A stretch of 13,753 bases of DNA from Candidatus Zhuqueibacterota bacterium. Its GTDB lineage: Bacteria > Zhuqueibacterota > Zhuqueibacteria > Residuimicrobiales > Krinioviventaceae. The notes under the pieces were generated by a model. That model made no database searches, was not told the DNA's origin, and was given only the letters and a program-made list of their open reading frames with translations. How positions within the stretch are numbered: the stretch's first letter is position 1; each line of letters begins with the position of its first letter. Shown here piece after piece: positions 1 through 8,379 of the stretch. Where the stretch lies: NCBI GenBank assembly GCA_003854995.1, contig RQOI01000238.1, positions 1 to 13,753 of the forward strand, written 5' to 3'. The translations under genes were made by a program, and so were the position numbers.

Positions 1-3000
1 GCGGCGACAAAATACTTTTTTGCGATCAAAGCGATCGATGAGGCGGGCAATTCGGGCGCGATGTCCAATTCGGCGTCGGCGACGACGCTTGAAGGCGGCG
101 GCGGTGGCGGCGGCGACGTCGGGCAGCTTGTCTGGAAAACAGATGATTTTGAGCGCTCCGATCTTGGTGCTGCCTGGGCTGCATCCAATTATACGATCAG
201 TGCCGGCGAACTCACGCTGTCGAGCAAGACCAATGGTTGGAATAATATCGCTCTTTACCAGTCGCCTGGCGCCTACGGGGCTGGTATGACGTTCAGCTTA
301 TCGAATTCGCAGCTGCTCAACGGCACGTATATTCCTGCTGGCCTGCTCATCCTCATGGATAACGCGAATCCGGCTTCTGCCAACGGGTATCTTTTGAAAA
401 GAAGCGCCAGCGCGCTCGATGTCTATCGGGTCACCGGCGGCGCGGTTGCCAGCAGCGCCCTGTCGAGCAAAGCGGCGACCCTGACGGCGCCGCAACCGGG
501 CGACAAAGTCGAGGCTGTGATCATCAATAATGGCAGCTCTAAAACGGTGCGATTCTACGTGCGTGGGCAACTGGATGTGACAGTTGATATAACAGATGCG
601 TCGTCTATGGATAACAGGTACGTGGGTGTGTCGCTGTACGGCGGCAGCGGAATATATAACAACCTGAGCTCTTATTCGATCGGGTTCCCCGGCGGCGCCG
701 GCGCACAAAAGATTGTCGTTCATGGCGGTAATAATCAGACAGGCCCGATTCAGACGCAGCTCCCATCTCCCATTGAAGTTTTTGTCTCGGATGAAAATGA
801 CGAACCATCCGGCGGCACGCTCCTGGACTTTCAGCTGATTCAGGGCGAGGCGACTTTGGATGATATTGCCAATTTCGAGTTTCTCGGCCAGGTTTGGGTG
901 GAGACAGAAGATGGCCGCCTTTTGCAGCCGAATGCGCGCGTTGCCGAAGATGCTTCAGCGTCCAATGGAAATTATGTCACCTATGATTGGGTGATCGGAA
1001 CGACGCGGCAAAAAGCAGTCGCCGTCCCGTTCTATGTGCCGGAGACCTCTCGATATGATCTCTGGGTGAGAAGCCGCACAACTTCCAGTGAACGCTATAA
1101 ATTCTATTTCAGCCTGGACAGCTCTTCTGACTCGACTTATTGTGAAATCTCCCGAATGAGCATCGGCAGCTGGCAATGGGTCCGCGTCAAAGAAAACATG
1201 CCCATCAATGTCGGCATGCATGACCTCAATTTGATCCCTTATCATGCGGACCTGCACTGGGACAAGATATTGATCCAGAAAGTCAACACCGGCAGCGCTC
1301 CGAGCGGCGTAGGCGGCGCCGGGCCCAGCTTTCCCAATATGACGGATGCTGATGGCATTGGCTCGACTCGAGTCAGCTTCGGCACAGATGCCGATACGTC
1401 GGTCATCATCTACGTTTACGCCTACCGAAGCGACGGAAGCCGCGTCGAAGAGCCGGCGATTTTCACGCTCGAACCGACGCCCGGGCCAGCGGTCACTATG
1501 ATCAAGGATCCGAGCGTGCCGGAACCCCTCCAGGCAACACCTGGCTTTGATTCACCAGTGATGAAGGTCATCATTCAAGATCAATTCAAGAACCGCGTCC
1601 CGGCCATCTCGGTGAACTGGCAAATCACCCAGGGTGAGGGCGAGATCGAGGCCACCACTGTGTCCGATGAAAGCGGCGTCGCCTCGAACATCCTCAGTCT
1701 CAACTTTTATCAGGAAACTGATTATAAAGTGCAGGCGTCGGTCGCCGGCTTGACCGGTTCACCGGTCACTTTCACTATTCAACCCGGCGAGCCGCCGAAG
1801 AAAATTGTCCGGATTCAACCGAGAACACAACAGCAGGGAAATGTCAATACAACAGTTGACAGTTTGCTGATCGTTCGTATTTTAAAAGCCGATAATTCGC
1901 CATTCGAAAATTATCCGGTCGATTTCACCGTCACGCAAGGAGGCGGCACAATCAGCCGGCCGAACATGAACGATGATGCCTCTGCCCTTGAAATTTCGAC
2001 TGACATGGAAGGATATGCGCGCGCCGTCTGGACTCTGGGCGGCCCCGGTTTGAACGTGGTCGAGGCCCGCGCAGAAAACCTGGAGGGCAATCCCGTTCGC
2101 TTTGAAGCAACAGCCCAAACCGGACAACCGGCTGATTTCTATATCGTCAGCGGTGATGGTCAGGATGGCAATGCCGGTCTGCCACTGGTTCAGCCCTTCA
2201 TCGCCAAGATCGTTGACTCGAACGGCTACCCGGTCTCTGAACAACAGGTTGATTTCGAGATCATGAGCGGCCAGGGCGCCTACTTTGATCAGGTCGGCAT
2301 CACCCAAAAAACAGCCTATACCGGGCCGTCCGGGGAAGCAAAAGTCACTTTGACAATGGGCAGTGTGCTGAATGAACAGCACCTCGTCAAGGCGACCGCT
2401 TTCAATACCGGTCTGGCGGTGCTCTACTTTCACGCCACGCCGACCAATCGCATCGCCAAGACGTTGAAATATATGTCCGGCAATGGATTATCCGGAATAT
2501 ACCAGAGCGCTGTCGTGACGAACAAGCTGGCGCAATCCTTTGTCGTCAAGGCAGAAGATCCCTATGGCTATCCGACAGCCGGCCAGCCCGTGATATTCAG
2601 AGTCGTTAATGGCGGCGGCAATTTTGACGGCGCGACCGAGGTGACAAGAATTACGGATGAGCAGGGACAGGCAAAAGTGACGCTCACCCTGGGCACACTC
2701 GCCGGTGACAGCGTACACATCGTTCATGCCCTGTCGAATCGGATCGACATTCCAGGGCAAACCCTTGACGGCTCTCCCATCGTGTTCAAGGCAACCGGTC
2801 TGCCGAAATCAGCAGCCAAGCTGGTCAAAGTGGATTCGACGGATGCCCAGACAGGAGAGGTCGGCTTGCCTCTCAGTTTGCCCATCCAGGTGAAAGTGAT
2901 GGACGAGTATTTTAATCCGATCAAGGGTCACACGGTCACCTTTGCGGTGCGCAATAATGGCGGCGATCTGGAGGATAACGCCGGCAAAAATACCACCAAA

Positions 3001-6000
3001 GTGGTTAAAACCGGCAACGGCGGTGTGGCCTCGGTGATCTGGAATATGCCCACTACCCCCGGCATCGTCTACACCGATGTCACGGCCAACAAAACCACGG
3101 GCGGTGCGCTTGAAAACAGCCCGATGGAGTTTTCGGCTAACGCCCGCCAGGGTGTGCCACATCAGATGAGGCGGATCAGTGCAGATTCCGTCTTTGTGGG
3201 AACGGTGTGGCGCCCTCTACAGGAGAAACTGAAAATTCAAATTATTGATCGTTTAGGCAATCCCTTGACAGGTGTACCGGTCAAATTTGAAGTGAAGACG
3301 GGCGGCGGTTTGGTCAACGGCCTGCCGCAAGTCGTGATCGCAACAGCGGATACCGGTTATGCAACAGTGACATGGCAGCTTGGCAGAAAGAGCGGCGTTG
3401 CAGTTAATAGTGTGCAGGCGTCCGCCAGCGTCAATGTCAATCCCGCCATCACATTCAAAGCGACGGGTACGCCGGACGCCGCTTTTCGGCTCGCTGCCGA
3501 TTCAAGCTATACGACGTATGGGACCGTCGGCGCATTTTTGCCCGATCCGGTCAAAGTGCAGATCGTCGATCAGTATGGCAACGGCATCTCGAAACAGGTC
3601 GTCGATTTCGAAATTGTCGCCGTTGGCACCAATAGCGGCTATCTGAATGCGTTCGGCAACACGACGGCCAAAGACACCACGGACAATGATGGCTTTGCCG
3701 AGGTCCGTTGGGGACTGGGTCCGCAAGTCGGTTCGCAGAACAACAAGATGCGCGCCTCGGCCAAGGTTAACCAGGTTCACCTTGTGAATTCGCCCTATGT
3801 CTTTTCCGCGTCTGCGATGGTCGGCGGTGCAGAAAAGCTCGTTAAAGTGACGAACGACGCCAACCTGAGCAGCATCATCGGCAACACCTTGTCCGAGTAC
3901 CTGAAAGTGAAAGTCACTGATGCGCTGGACAATCCCGTCGCCAATGTGGCTGTGCGTTTCCAGGTGTTGAGCCGGAACGAAGCGATGGGCGGCACATTGG
4001 ATGGCTTGGTCGATACATTGAAGACCAAGAGTACAGATTCGAATGGTTTTGCCTGGGTGCAATTCACGTTGGGCAACAATGCCGGTTACAGAATCAATAA
4101 AATTGAGGCTCGTGCTGAAAACCCGGCGACGAAACTGCCCTTGTCCGGTTCACCGGTGCTGTTTGAGATCACCGGAACCTCCACCAATGCCAGAAAGGTC
4201 ACGCTCGTCGATGGCGGCAACCAAAAAGGCGTTGTCGGCGATTATTTGCCGCGACCGGTGCAAGTGAAAGCCATGGATCAGTACAGCAATCCCGTGCGCA
4301 ATCAACCGATTCGTTTCAGGATCATCCCTCACGATATCACCCAGACCGAGGGCATTGGTTCACTCGGGCCCGGCGCTGCCGTCGATACCTCAGTGAATAC
4401 GAATGCGCAAGGCCTCGCCATCATTCAGTGGCGACTGGGCCAGACGGTCGGCGCTTATGCGCTGGAGGCGTCTTCTTTCGGCAACGGCCATCTGGAGAAT
4501 TCGCCGATGACAATTTATGCCACCGGCAAAGCGGACCGAACGAACCCGGATACGTCCGACGTCGCCATTAGTCCATCGGAACTGGTCGTCTCGAACGGTG
4601 AGCTCAAGGCGACGGTCATTGTGACACTGCGCGATTCATTCGGCAATCCAGTGAGTGGCAAGGCTGTGAATATCACCGTGACCGGCGAAGGCAATCTCAT
4701 CACCCAGCCGGCAGACACGACAAACGCGGCCGGCCAGGCAGTGGGCTATCTGGCATCCCGTGTGGCCGGACGAAAATATATATCGGCGCGCGACATGAAC
4801 AACGGCATCGCCCTGCACGACAGCATGGCGCAGATCGTGTTCAAACCCGCCACAGCGGCGACGATAACCAAAGCGCCGGGAGACAACGGCGATACGCAGA
4901 AGAGAAATATTGGCACGGTTCTGGAAAATCCGCTCAAAGTGCTGGTGACCGACAGATTCGGCAATGCGATTCAAAATGTCGCCGTCACCTTCAGAGCAGT
5001 GACCGGTGGCGGCTCCCTGGTCGACAATCAACCGGTTTACAGTGACAGCCTGGGCATAAGCGCGGCCAAATATCGTCTCGGTTCTCAAGCGGGGGCGAAT
5101 CTCATTGAAGCCAGTTCAACGGGCTTGTCCGGCTCGCCGGTGAATTTCTCGGCCATTGCTGAGAATCCGCAACAGATTTCGCGACTGGAAGTGCTGAGCG
5201 GCAATCATCTGGTCGCCAGTCCGGGCCAGGAATTGCCAGAGCCGCTTCGCGTGCGCGTGCTCGATGTGCGAAGTTGGCCTGTTTTTGGCAAGCGCACCAA
5301 ATTTGACGTGCTCGTCAATGATGCGGTGGTCACGAGCGAAAATCCGGTCAATTCTGACATGTACGGCGAAGTGCAGGTGCGCGTCAATGTCGGCACTACT
5401 GTCGGCTTGAACATCATCAAGGCTTACCTTGAGGATTTGCCAAGCATTTCGGCCACTTTTTATGATACGACGAAAGTATCGTCGGGCAGTGGTGCGAGCG
5501 CCATTCAGAATTATGCCGGAAACAATCAAACCGGTTTTGTCGGGCAGACGCTGTCAGTGCCGCTGACCGTTCGCGTGGTTGATGCCTATAATAATCCTGT
5601 GCCTGAGGTCACGGTCAAATTTGAAGTGGTTGAAAATCAAACCATCGAAGGCGCAGGCACACTCGAGGGCGGCGTCAAGGCGCTGTCGCGACAGACGAAC
5701 GCGCTGGGTTTGACGCAGGTCTATTACACCCTGGGACAAAAGTCCGGGCTCAATAAAATTCGCGCGTCGATTCCCAGCCTGGATCAGGCTTTCAGCGACT
5801 TTGAGGTCTATGGCACTTCTTCGACCGCGCACCAGATGCAAAAGTGGTCGGGTGACAATCAGACGGGTGAGATGGGCCGTTTCCTGTTAAAACCGATCAG
5901 CGTGATCGTGACGGACCTGTATGGCAATCCCGCTCGCGGCGGTCGGGTGAATTTTGTCGTGATTTCCGGCTCTGGTTCGTTTCAGGAGCCGCAGCCCATC

Positions 6001-7293
6001 CTTTCGGGCGTCAATGGCATCGCGCAGGTGCATTGGAAACTCGGCCCGCGGCCCAATTCATATGTCAATCAGGTGCAGTGCATTGCCGAGCTGCCGGGTG
6101 GCACTTTTGTCGAAACATTTAGCGCGGCTGGAGATCCATCCTTCTGGCCCAAACTGCAGCTCCCCAATGAGCTCTGGACAAGAGAAAACGAGGTTGTCTC
6201 TTTCAATGTCTCGGCGAGCAACAGCGACAATCCGCCGATTCTGTGCACGCCGGAAAAGATGCCGGACAGTACGGCCCTCTTCATCGACAATGGCAACGGC
6301 ACGTGGACATTCAACTGGCGGCCAGATTATAGTGTGGTGCAGCCGCCCGCTTCGAGGCGAGAAATCTATGCCGTCTTCAAAGCTACAGACACCAGAGGCG
6401 GCATGGATATCGACTCTGTCAAGATTATCGTGCAAAACAAGAATCGCGCGCCGCAAATCACCAACTACTGGCCAAAGGTCGATCTGATAAAAATCGAGCC
6501 CGGCAGTGTGTCGCAGCAACAGTTCGGCGTTGATGCTTATGATCCGGACGGCGATGTCTTGACGTTCACCTGGTATGTCAATAGGAGTCAGGTGGGCTAT
6601 GGTCAAACATGGACCATGGATATGAGCCAGTACCCGCCCTACAACTATTATGATGTGGATGTGAGAGTCGTTGACTCTGCAGGCGATGGTATGACCAACA
6701 CTTGGGGACTCAAAGTGCCGGTCGAGCTGACCAGCTTCACCAGCGCTGTCGAGCCCTATAAAGGTGTGATCCTCGAATGGGAGACAGCGAATGAATATAA
6801 CAACTCTGGTTTCAATGTTCTTCGCAGCTTCAAGGAAGAGGGCGATTACATCAAAGTGAATGAAAAGATCCTTCCTGCCCGTCAAAATGGCCGATACGAG
6901 TATATCGACAGCGAGATCGCAGCAGGCCGGACATATTATTACAAGCTGGAAAACATCAGCAATGATGGCTCCAAAACCATGTATGGCCCTCTCAAAGCTG
7001 AAGCGCCAGTGCCAAAAGAATTCCGCCTGGCGCAGAACTATCCCAATCCGTTCAATCCCGCGACGACGATCCATTTTGATCTGCCGCAGGTTGCTCTGGT
7101 TAAACTGCAGGTTTATAACGTGCTCGGGCAGAAAGTGCGGACGCTCGTCGATGAGCAGATGGAACCGGGCTATCACGCGATGTTGTGGGATAGTAAAAAC
7201 GATCAGGGCTTGCTGGTCAGTTCCGGCGTCTACTACTATCAGATCCTGGCCGGTGACTTTCGTGCTGTGAAAAAGATGGCACTCGTCAGGTAG
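1..7293 (+). CDS. Giant multi-Ig surface protein with T9SS type A sorting domain (5'-truncated by window edge)
   Basis: The reading frame is open from base 1, so the gene starts upstream. The ATG at 61 lies inside a fibronectin-III tail (KYFFAIKAIDEAG at codons 5-17) and is not the start. In window codons, the order is: FN3 tail 1-28; seven-Gly linker 32-38; a jelly-roll/LamG-like domain about 42-230; about 15 bacterial Ig-like (Big_1/invasin-type) repeats of roughly 90-120 residues over 235-2046, the first split by a carbohydrate-binding-like module; a cadherin/He_PIG-like domain about 2047-2150; a PKD-like domain (DPDGDVLTFTWYV) about 2151-2240; an FN3-like domain 2241-2336; and a type A T9SS sorting domain 2340-2430 with NYPNPFNP. 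The C-terminal domain implies export through the outer membrane by the type IX system, with surface attachment or release. Repeats resembling SGDNQTG...P-V-V-D-GNPV act as rigid spacers in known families. The ligand is unknown; adhesion or polysaccharide binding is inference. The gene stops at TAG 7291 and is followed by a terminator. Confidence 0.93.
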   Translation, partial: AATKYFFAIKAIDEAGNSGAMSNSASATTLEGGGGGGGDVGQLVWKTDDFERSDLGAAWAASNYTISAGELTLSSKTNGWNNIALYQSPGAYGAGMTFSLSNSQLLNGTYIPAGLLILMDNANPASANGYLLKRSASALDVYRVTGGAVASSALSSKAATLTAPQPGDKVEAVIINNGSSKTVRFYVRGQLDVTVDITDASSMDNRYVGVSLYGGSGIYNNLSSYSIGFPGGAGAQKIVVHGGNNQTGPIQTQLPSPIEVFVSDENDEPSGGTLLDFQLIQGEATLDDIANFEFLGQVWVETEDGRLLQPNARVAEDASASNGNYVTYDWVIGTTRQKAVAVPFYVPETSRYDLWVRSRTTSSERYKFYFSLDSSSDSTYCEISRMSIGSWQWVRVKENMPINVGMHDLNLIPYHADLHWDKILIQKVNTGSAPSGVGGAGPSFPNMTDADGIGSTRVSFGTDADTSVIIYVYAYRSDGSRVEEPAIFTLEPTPGPAVTMIKDPSVPEPLQATPGFDSPVMKVIIQDQFKNRVPAISVNWQITQGEGEIEATTVSDESGVASNILSLNFYQETDYKVQASVAGLTGSPVTFTIQPGEPPKKIVRIQPRTQQQGNVNTTVDSLLIVRILKADNSPFENYPVDFTVTQGGGTISRPNMNDDASALEISTDMEGYARAVWTLGGPGLNVVEARAENLEGNPVRFEATAQTGQPADFYIVSGDGQDGNAGLPLVQPFIAKIVDSNGYPVSEQQVDFEIMSGQGAYFDQVGITQKTAYTGPSGEAKVTLTMGSVLNEQHLVKATAFNTGLAVLYFHATPTNRIAKTLKYMSGNGLSGIYQSAVVTNKLAQSFVVKAEDPYGYPTAGQPVIFRVVNGGGNFDGATEVTRITDEQGQAKVTLTLGTLAGDSVHIVHALSNRIDIPGQTLDGSPIVFKATGLPKSAAKLVKVDSTDAQTGEVGLPLSLPIQVKVMDEYFNPIKGHTVTFAVRNNGGDLEDNAGKNTTKVVKTGNGGVASVIWNMPTTPGIVYTDVTANKTTGGALENSPMEFSANARQGVPHQMRRISADSVFVGTVWRPLQEKLKIQIIDRLGNPLTGVPVKFEVKTGGGLVNGLPQVVIATADTGYATVTWQLGRKSGVAVNSVQASASVNVNPAITFKATGTPDAAFRLAADSSYTTYGTVGAFLPDPVKVQIVDQYGNGISKQVVDFEIVAVGTNSGYLNAFGNTTAKDTTDNDGFAEVRWGLGPQVGSQNNKMRASAKVNQVHLVNSPYVFSASAMVGGAEKLVKVTNDANLSSIIGNTLSEYLKVKVTDALDNPVANVAVRFQVLSRNEAMGGTLDGLVDTLKTKSTDSNGFAWVQFTLGNNAGYRINKIEARAENPATKLPLSGSPVLFEITGTSTNARKVTLVDGGNQKGVVGDYLPRPVQVKAMDQYSNPVRNQPIRFRIIPHDITQTEGIGSLGPGAAVDTSVNTNAQGLAIIQWRLGQTVGAYALEASSFGNGHLENSPMTIYATGKADRTNPDTSDVAISPSELVVSNGELKATVIVTLRDSFGNPVSGKAVNITVTGEGNLITQPADTTNAAGQAVGYLASRVAGRKYISARDMNNGIALHDSMAQIVFKPATAATITKAPGDNGDTQKRNIGTVLENPLKVLVTDRFGNAIQNVAVTFRAVTGGGSLVDNQPVYSDSLGISAAKYRLGSQAGANLIEASSTGLSGSPVNFSAIAENPQQISRLEVLSGNHLVASPGQELPEPLRVRVLDVRSWPVFGKRTKFDVLVNDAVVTSENPVNSDMYGEVQVRVNVGTTVGLNIIKAYLEDLPSISATFYDTTKVSSGSGASAIQNYAGNNQTGFVGQTLSVPLTVRVVDAYNNPVPEVTVKFEVVENQTIEGAGTLEGGVKALSRQTNALGLTQVYYTLGQKSGLNKIRASIPSLDQAFSDFEVYGTSSTAHQMQKWSGDNQTGEMGRFLLKPISVIVTDLYGNPARGGRVNFVVISGSGSFQEPQPILSGVNGIAQVHWKLGPRPNSYVNQVQCIAELPGGTFVETFSAAGDPSFWPKLQLPNELWTRENEVVSFNVSASNSDNPPILCTPEKMPDSTALFIDNGNGTWTFNWRPDYSVVQPPASRREIYAVFKATDTRGGMDIDSVKIIVQNKNRAPQITNYWPKVDLIKIEPGSVSQQQFGVDAYDPDGDVLTFTWYVNRSQVGYGQTWTMDMSQYPPYNYYDVDVRVVDSAGDGMTNTWGLKVPVELTSFTSAVEPYKGVILEWETANEYNNSGFNVLRSFKEEGDYIKVNEKILPARQNGRYEYIDSEIAAGRTYYYKLENISNDGSKTMYGPLKAEAPVPKEFRLAQNYPNPFNPATTIHFDLPQVALVKLQVYNVLGQKVRTLVDEQMEPGYHAMLWDSKNDQGLLVSSGVYYYQILAGDFRAVKKMALVR
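94..114 (+). repeat. GGC/GGT run encoding a seven-glycine linker
   Basis: Seven consecutive glycine codons (six GGC and one GGT) separate the FN3 tail from the jelly-roll domain of the giant surface protein. Such a tract acts as a flexible hinge between domains. It is also a simple triplet repeat that could vary in length in frame, though nothing here shows that it does. Confidence 0.8.
703..6138 (+). repeat. Array of about 15 diverged bacterial Ig-like (Big_1-type) protein repeats
   Basis: Approximate repeat starts are 703 (split by the 865-1335 insert), 1486, 1798, 2128, 2446, 2806, 3157, 3475, 3829, 4186, 4534, 4861, 5173, 5485 and 5827. Each unit begins with a strand ending near G-x-x-Q/x-x-G, then P-[ILV]-x-V-x-[VI]-x-D-x-[YF]-x-N-P-V, then a Gly-rich turn (GGG), T-D-x-x-G-x-A, W-x-L-G and a closing SP-V-x-F-x-A strand. 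The units at 4534 and 5173 are the most degenerate. The repeats are diverged at the DNA level: I saw no near-identical nucleotide copies, so this is an old expansion rather than a recent tandem duplication. Confidence 0.85.
865..1335 (+). other. Carbohydrate-binding-like jelly-roll module inserted in the first Ig repeat
   Basis: Codons about 289-445 do not resemble the surrounding Ig repeats. They contain FYVPETSRYDLWVRSR (mid-domain) and end with HADLHWDKILIQ, the pattern of CBM6/CBM35-like or related galactose-binding-like beta-sandwiches, in which the last strand carries a W-D-K-I motif. A Gly/Pro/Ser linker (about 431-443) follows. The preceding segment (703-864) ends like the first half of an Ig repeat (FQLIQGEATLDD), and the segment after it (from 1336) begins like the second half (MTDADGIGSTRVSFGTDAD). 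This suggests that the module was inserted into a loop of the Ig fold. Family assignment is by eye and sugar binding is inferred. Confidence 0.6.
7009..7290 (+). other. T9SS type A C-terminal sorting domain
   Basis: The last ~90 residues contain FRLAQNYPNPFNPATTI, then V-x-L-x-V-Y-N-V-L-G-Q-x-V-R-T-L, a central GYHAMLWD and the terminal S-G-V-Y-Y-Y-Q-I-x-A-G-x-F and K-K-M-A-L-V-R. This is the textbook order of the Por-secretion/T9SS type A sorting domain. In studied species it directs cargo through the SprA translocon and is cleaved by the PorU sortase. It predicts that the organism has a type IX secretion system, which lies outside this window. Confidence 0.93.
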
Positions 7294-7300
7294 GATGATG

Positions 7301-7336
7301 AACCTCAAAGGTGGTAAGCCTTTGAGGTTTTTTTTT
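7301..7336 (+). terminator. Intrinsic terminator after the giant surface protein gene
   Basis: A perfect 11-bp inverted repeat (AACCTCAAAGG at 7301-7311 pairing with 7319-7329) encloses a 7-base loop and runs directly into a stretch of nine T (7328-7336). It begins 8 bases after the TAG stop. On the opposite strand the hairpin has no following U tract, so it should stop mainly plus-strand transcription. Confidence 0.92.
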
Positions 7337-7339
7337 GAT

Positions 7340-7397
7340 CAGGACGTCCTGTCCAGATGTGCAGACGGAGCCGCGCCGGACGATTCGCGTCGTTCGG
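7340..7397. repeat. Palindrome and hairpin in the convergent intergenic gap
   Basis: A perfect 12-bp palindrome (CAGGACGTCCTG, 7340-7351) is followed by a second inverted repeat at 7376-7397, with 8-bp arms, one G-U pair and a 6-base loop. The second hairpin lies just downstream of the stop of the minus-strand phosphoesterase gene. It lacks a U tract and has a mismatch in the minus-strand RNA, so it would be only a weak or factor-dependent transcript end. The function of the palindrome is unknown. Confidence 0.35.
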
Positions 7398-7400
7398 CAG

Positions 7401-8378
7401 CTACTGCTGCAGGAACAGATCATAGATCTCATTCAACATTCTCATTTTGGTCCTCAGCATCTCGTCCTTCGAGGCGCAGGCGATTGTACCAGCCGCCGCT
7501 CCCGGATGACCGCTGCCCAGGTTCAACTGTCGCATGATATCGCCGATGTCCTTGTGGTGTTCAGTCTTATTCATGTTCAGGCTGAGTGACATGGAGAACA
7601 TCAAGTCATTCGTCTTTGTCTTATCCTGATAAACATTGCCAACCTGCAGCACGGCCTGGCATTCCGGATGGACGAGATAGGCGAGCTGTTTGAAGACCAT
7701 GGGACGGCGATTGTGATGCGTCAGGTCGATGATGATGATCTTGTGATCCGCGTCCTGCGGCAAAAAAGAGATCTCGTCTCTGATCTGCTCGATCATGCGC
7801 TGTTCTTCTTCGCAATATGAGCGATATCGCTTTTGAACGCTTGTCATTTTTGCAATCTCGTCGATGGGCCGGTTGCTGAAATGGCGCACCAGGTTGCGCA
7901 GATATTCCCATTTTTGTTCGGCGCTCTCCTCCTTTACCTTTATTGTCGCGTCAATAATTTTGCCGGGCGTCTCGACTCGCCAGTCGTCAATGTCCTTGTA
8001 ATTGAATGCATCGATGACATCCGCCTCAGCGACAGCGGCGAGAAAAAAGTCAGGCATCTGTTTGTCCTGAGCGCGAAAATAGTCATACACGACATGCGCG
8101 CACGAATTTATGGCTTCAAAGCGCCCCGGTATATTTTCCGGTTCTATTTTGCGATAGACGAGCTCCTCTCTGTTGCCATCGTGATGATCGAACCACAGGC
8201 CGCACTCCAGCGGATAGGGCAAATCGCAGACAATGTCGTCTTTGGTGATCGATATCTTTGCCTCGGAGACCAGGCGGGGCTGGGTGAACATGAAAAACTG
8301 GATGCCGAGATTGTAGGAGCAAATCGCCGCACTGATCACACCGTCGAGATCGGCGTGCGTTATAATTCTTTTGTACAT
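7401..8378 (-). CDS. DHH/DHHA1-family phosphoesterase
   Basis: A 325-residue cytosolic protein. Metal-binding motifs of the DHH superfamily (RecJ, NrnA, PPX1-like) are visible: H8-A-D10-L-D12-G (motif I), D52 (motif II), D64-H65-H66-D-G-N (motif III) and a candidate motif IV Asp at D120/D123 (AEADVIDAF). The C-terminal DHHA1 signature GSGHPGAAAG is at about 288-297. Known members hydrolyse phosphodiester or phosphoanhydride bonds with Mn2+ (nanoRNA, cyclic dinucleotides, pAp, polyphosphate), and the substrate cannot be chosen from sequence. I chose the ATG at 8378 because THADLDG sits at the very N-terminus of such proteins and because GGAG lies 5 bases upstream. The frame continues to 8477, but that extension overlaps the preceding gene. 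One base separates this start from the stop of the upstream BASS-like gene, which suggests translational coupling. The gene ends at TAG 7401. Confidence 0.9.
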   Translation of the reverse strand: MYKRIITHADLDGVISAAICSYNLGIQFFMFTQPRLVSEAKISITKDDIVCDLPYPLECGLWFDHHDGNREELVYRKIEPENIPGRFEAINSCAHVVYDYFRAQDKQMPDFFLAAVAEADVIDAFNYKDIDDWRVETPGKIIDATIKVKEESAEQKWEYLRNLVRHFSNRPIDEIAKMTSVQKRYRSYCEEEQRMIEQIRDEISFLPQDADHKIIIIDLTHHNRRPMVFKQLAYLVHPECQAVLQVGNVYQDKTKTNDLMFSMSLSLNMNKTEHHKDIGDIMRQLNLGSGHPGAAAGTIACASKDEMLRTKMRMLNEIYDLFLQQ

Positions 8379-8379
8379 G

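Noticed and set aside
61..63. ATG at 61 as the start of the giant gene
   Set aside because: The frame is open to base 1 and the 20 codons before this ATG read as a good FN3 domain tail, so the real start is outside the window.
703..6138. Recent DNA-level tandem duplication among the Ig repeats
   Set aside because: The repeats are similar only as proteins. No long identical nucleotide stretches were seen between units.
6058..7308. Long open frame (416 codons) on the minus strand opposite the end of the giant surface protein
   Set aside because: It is antisense to a well-conserved T9SS domain, has no recognisable motif, and crosses the terminator. Long antisense frames are a by-product of the codon bias of the plus-strand gene. 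The same holds for the other minus-strand frames under 1-7293.
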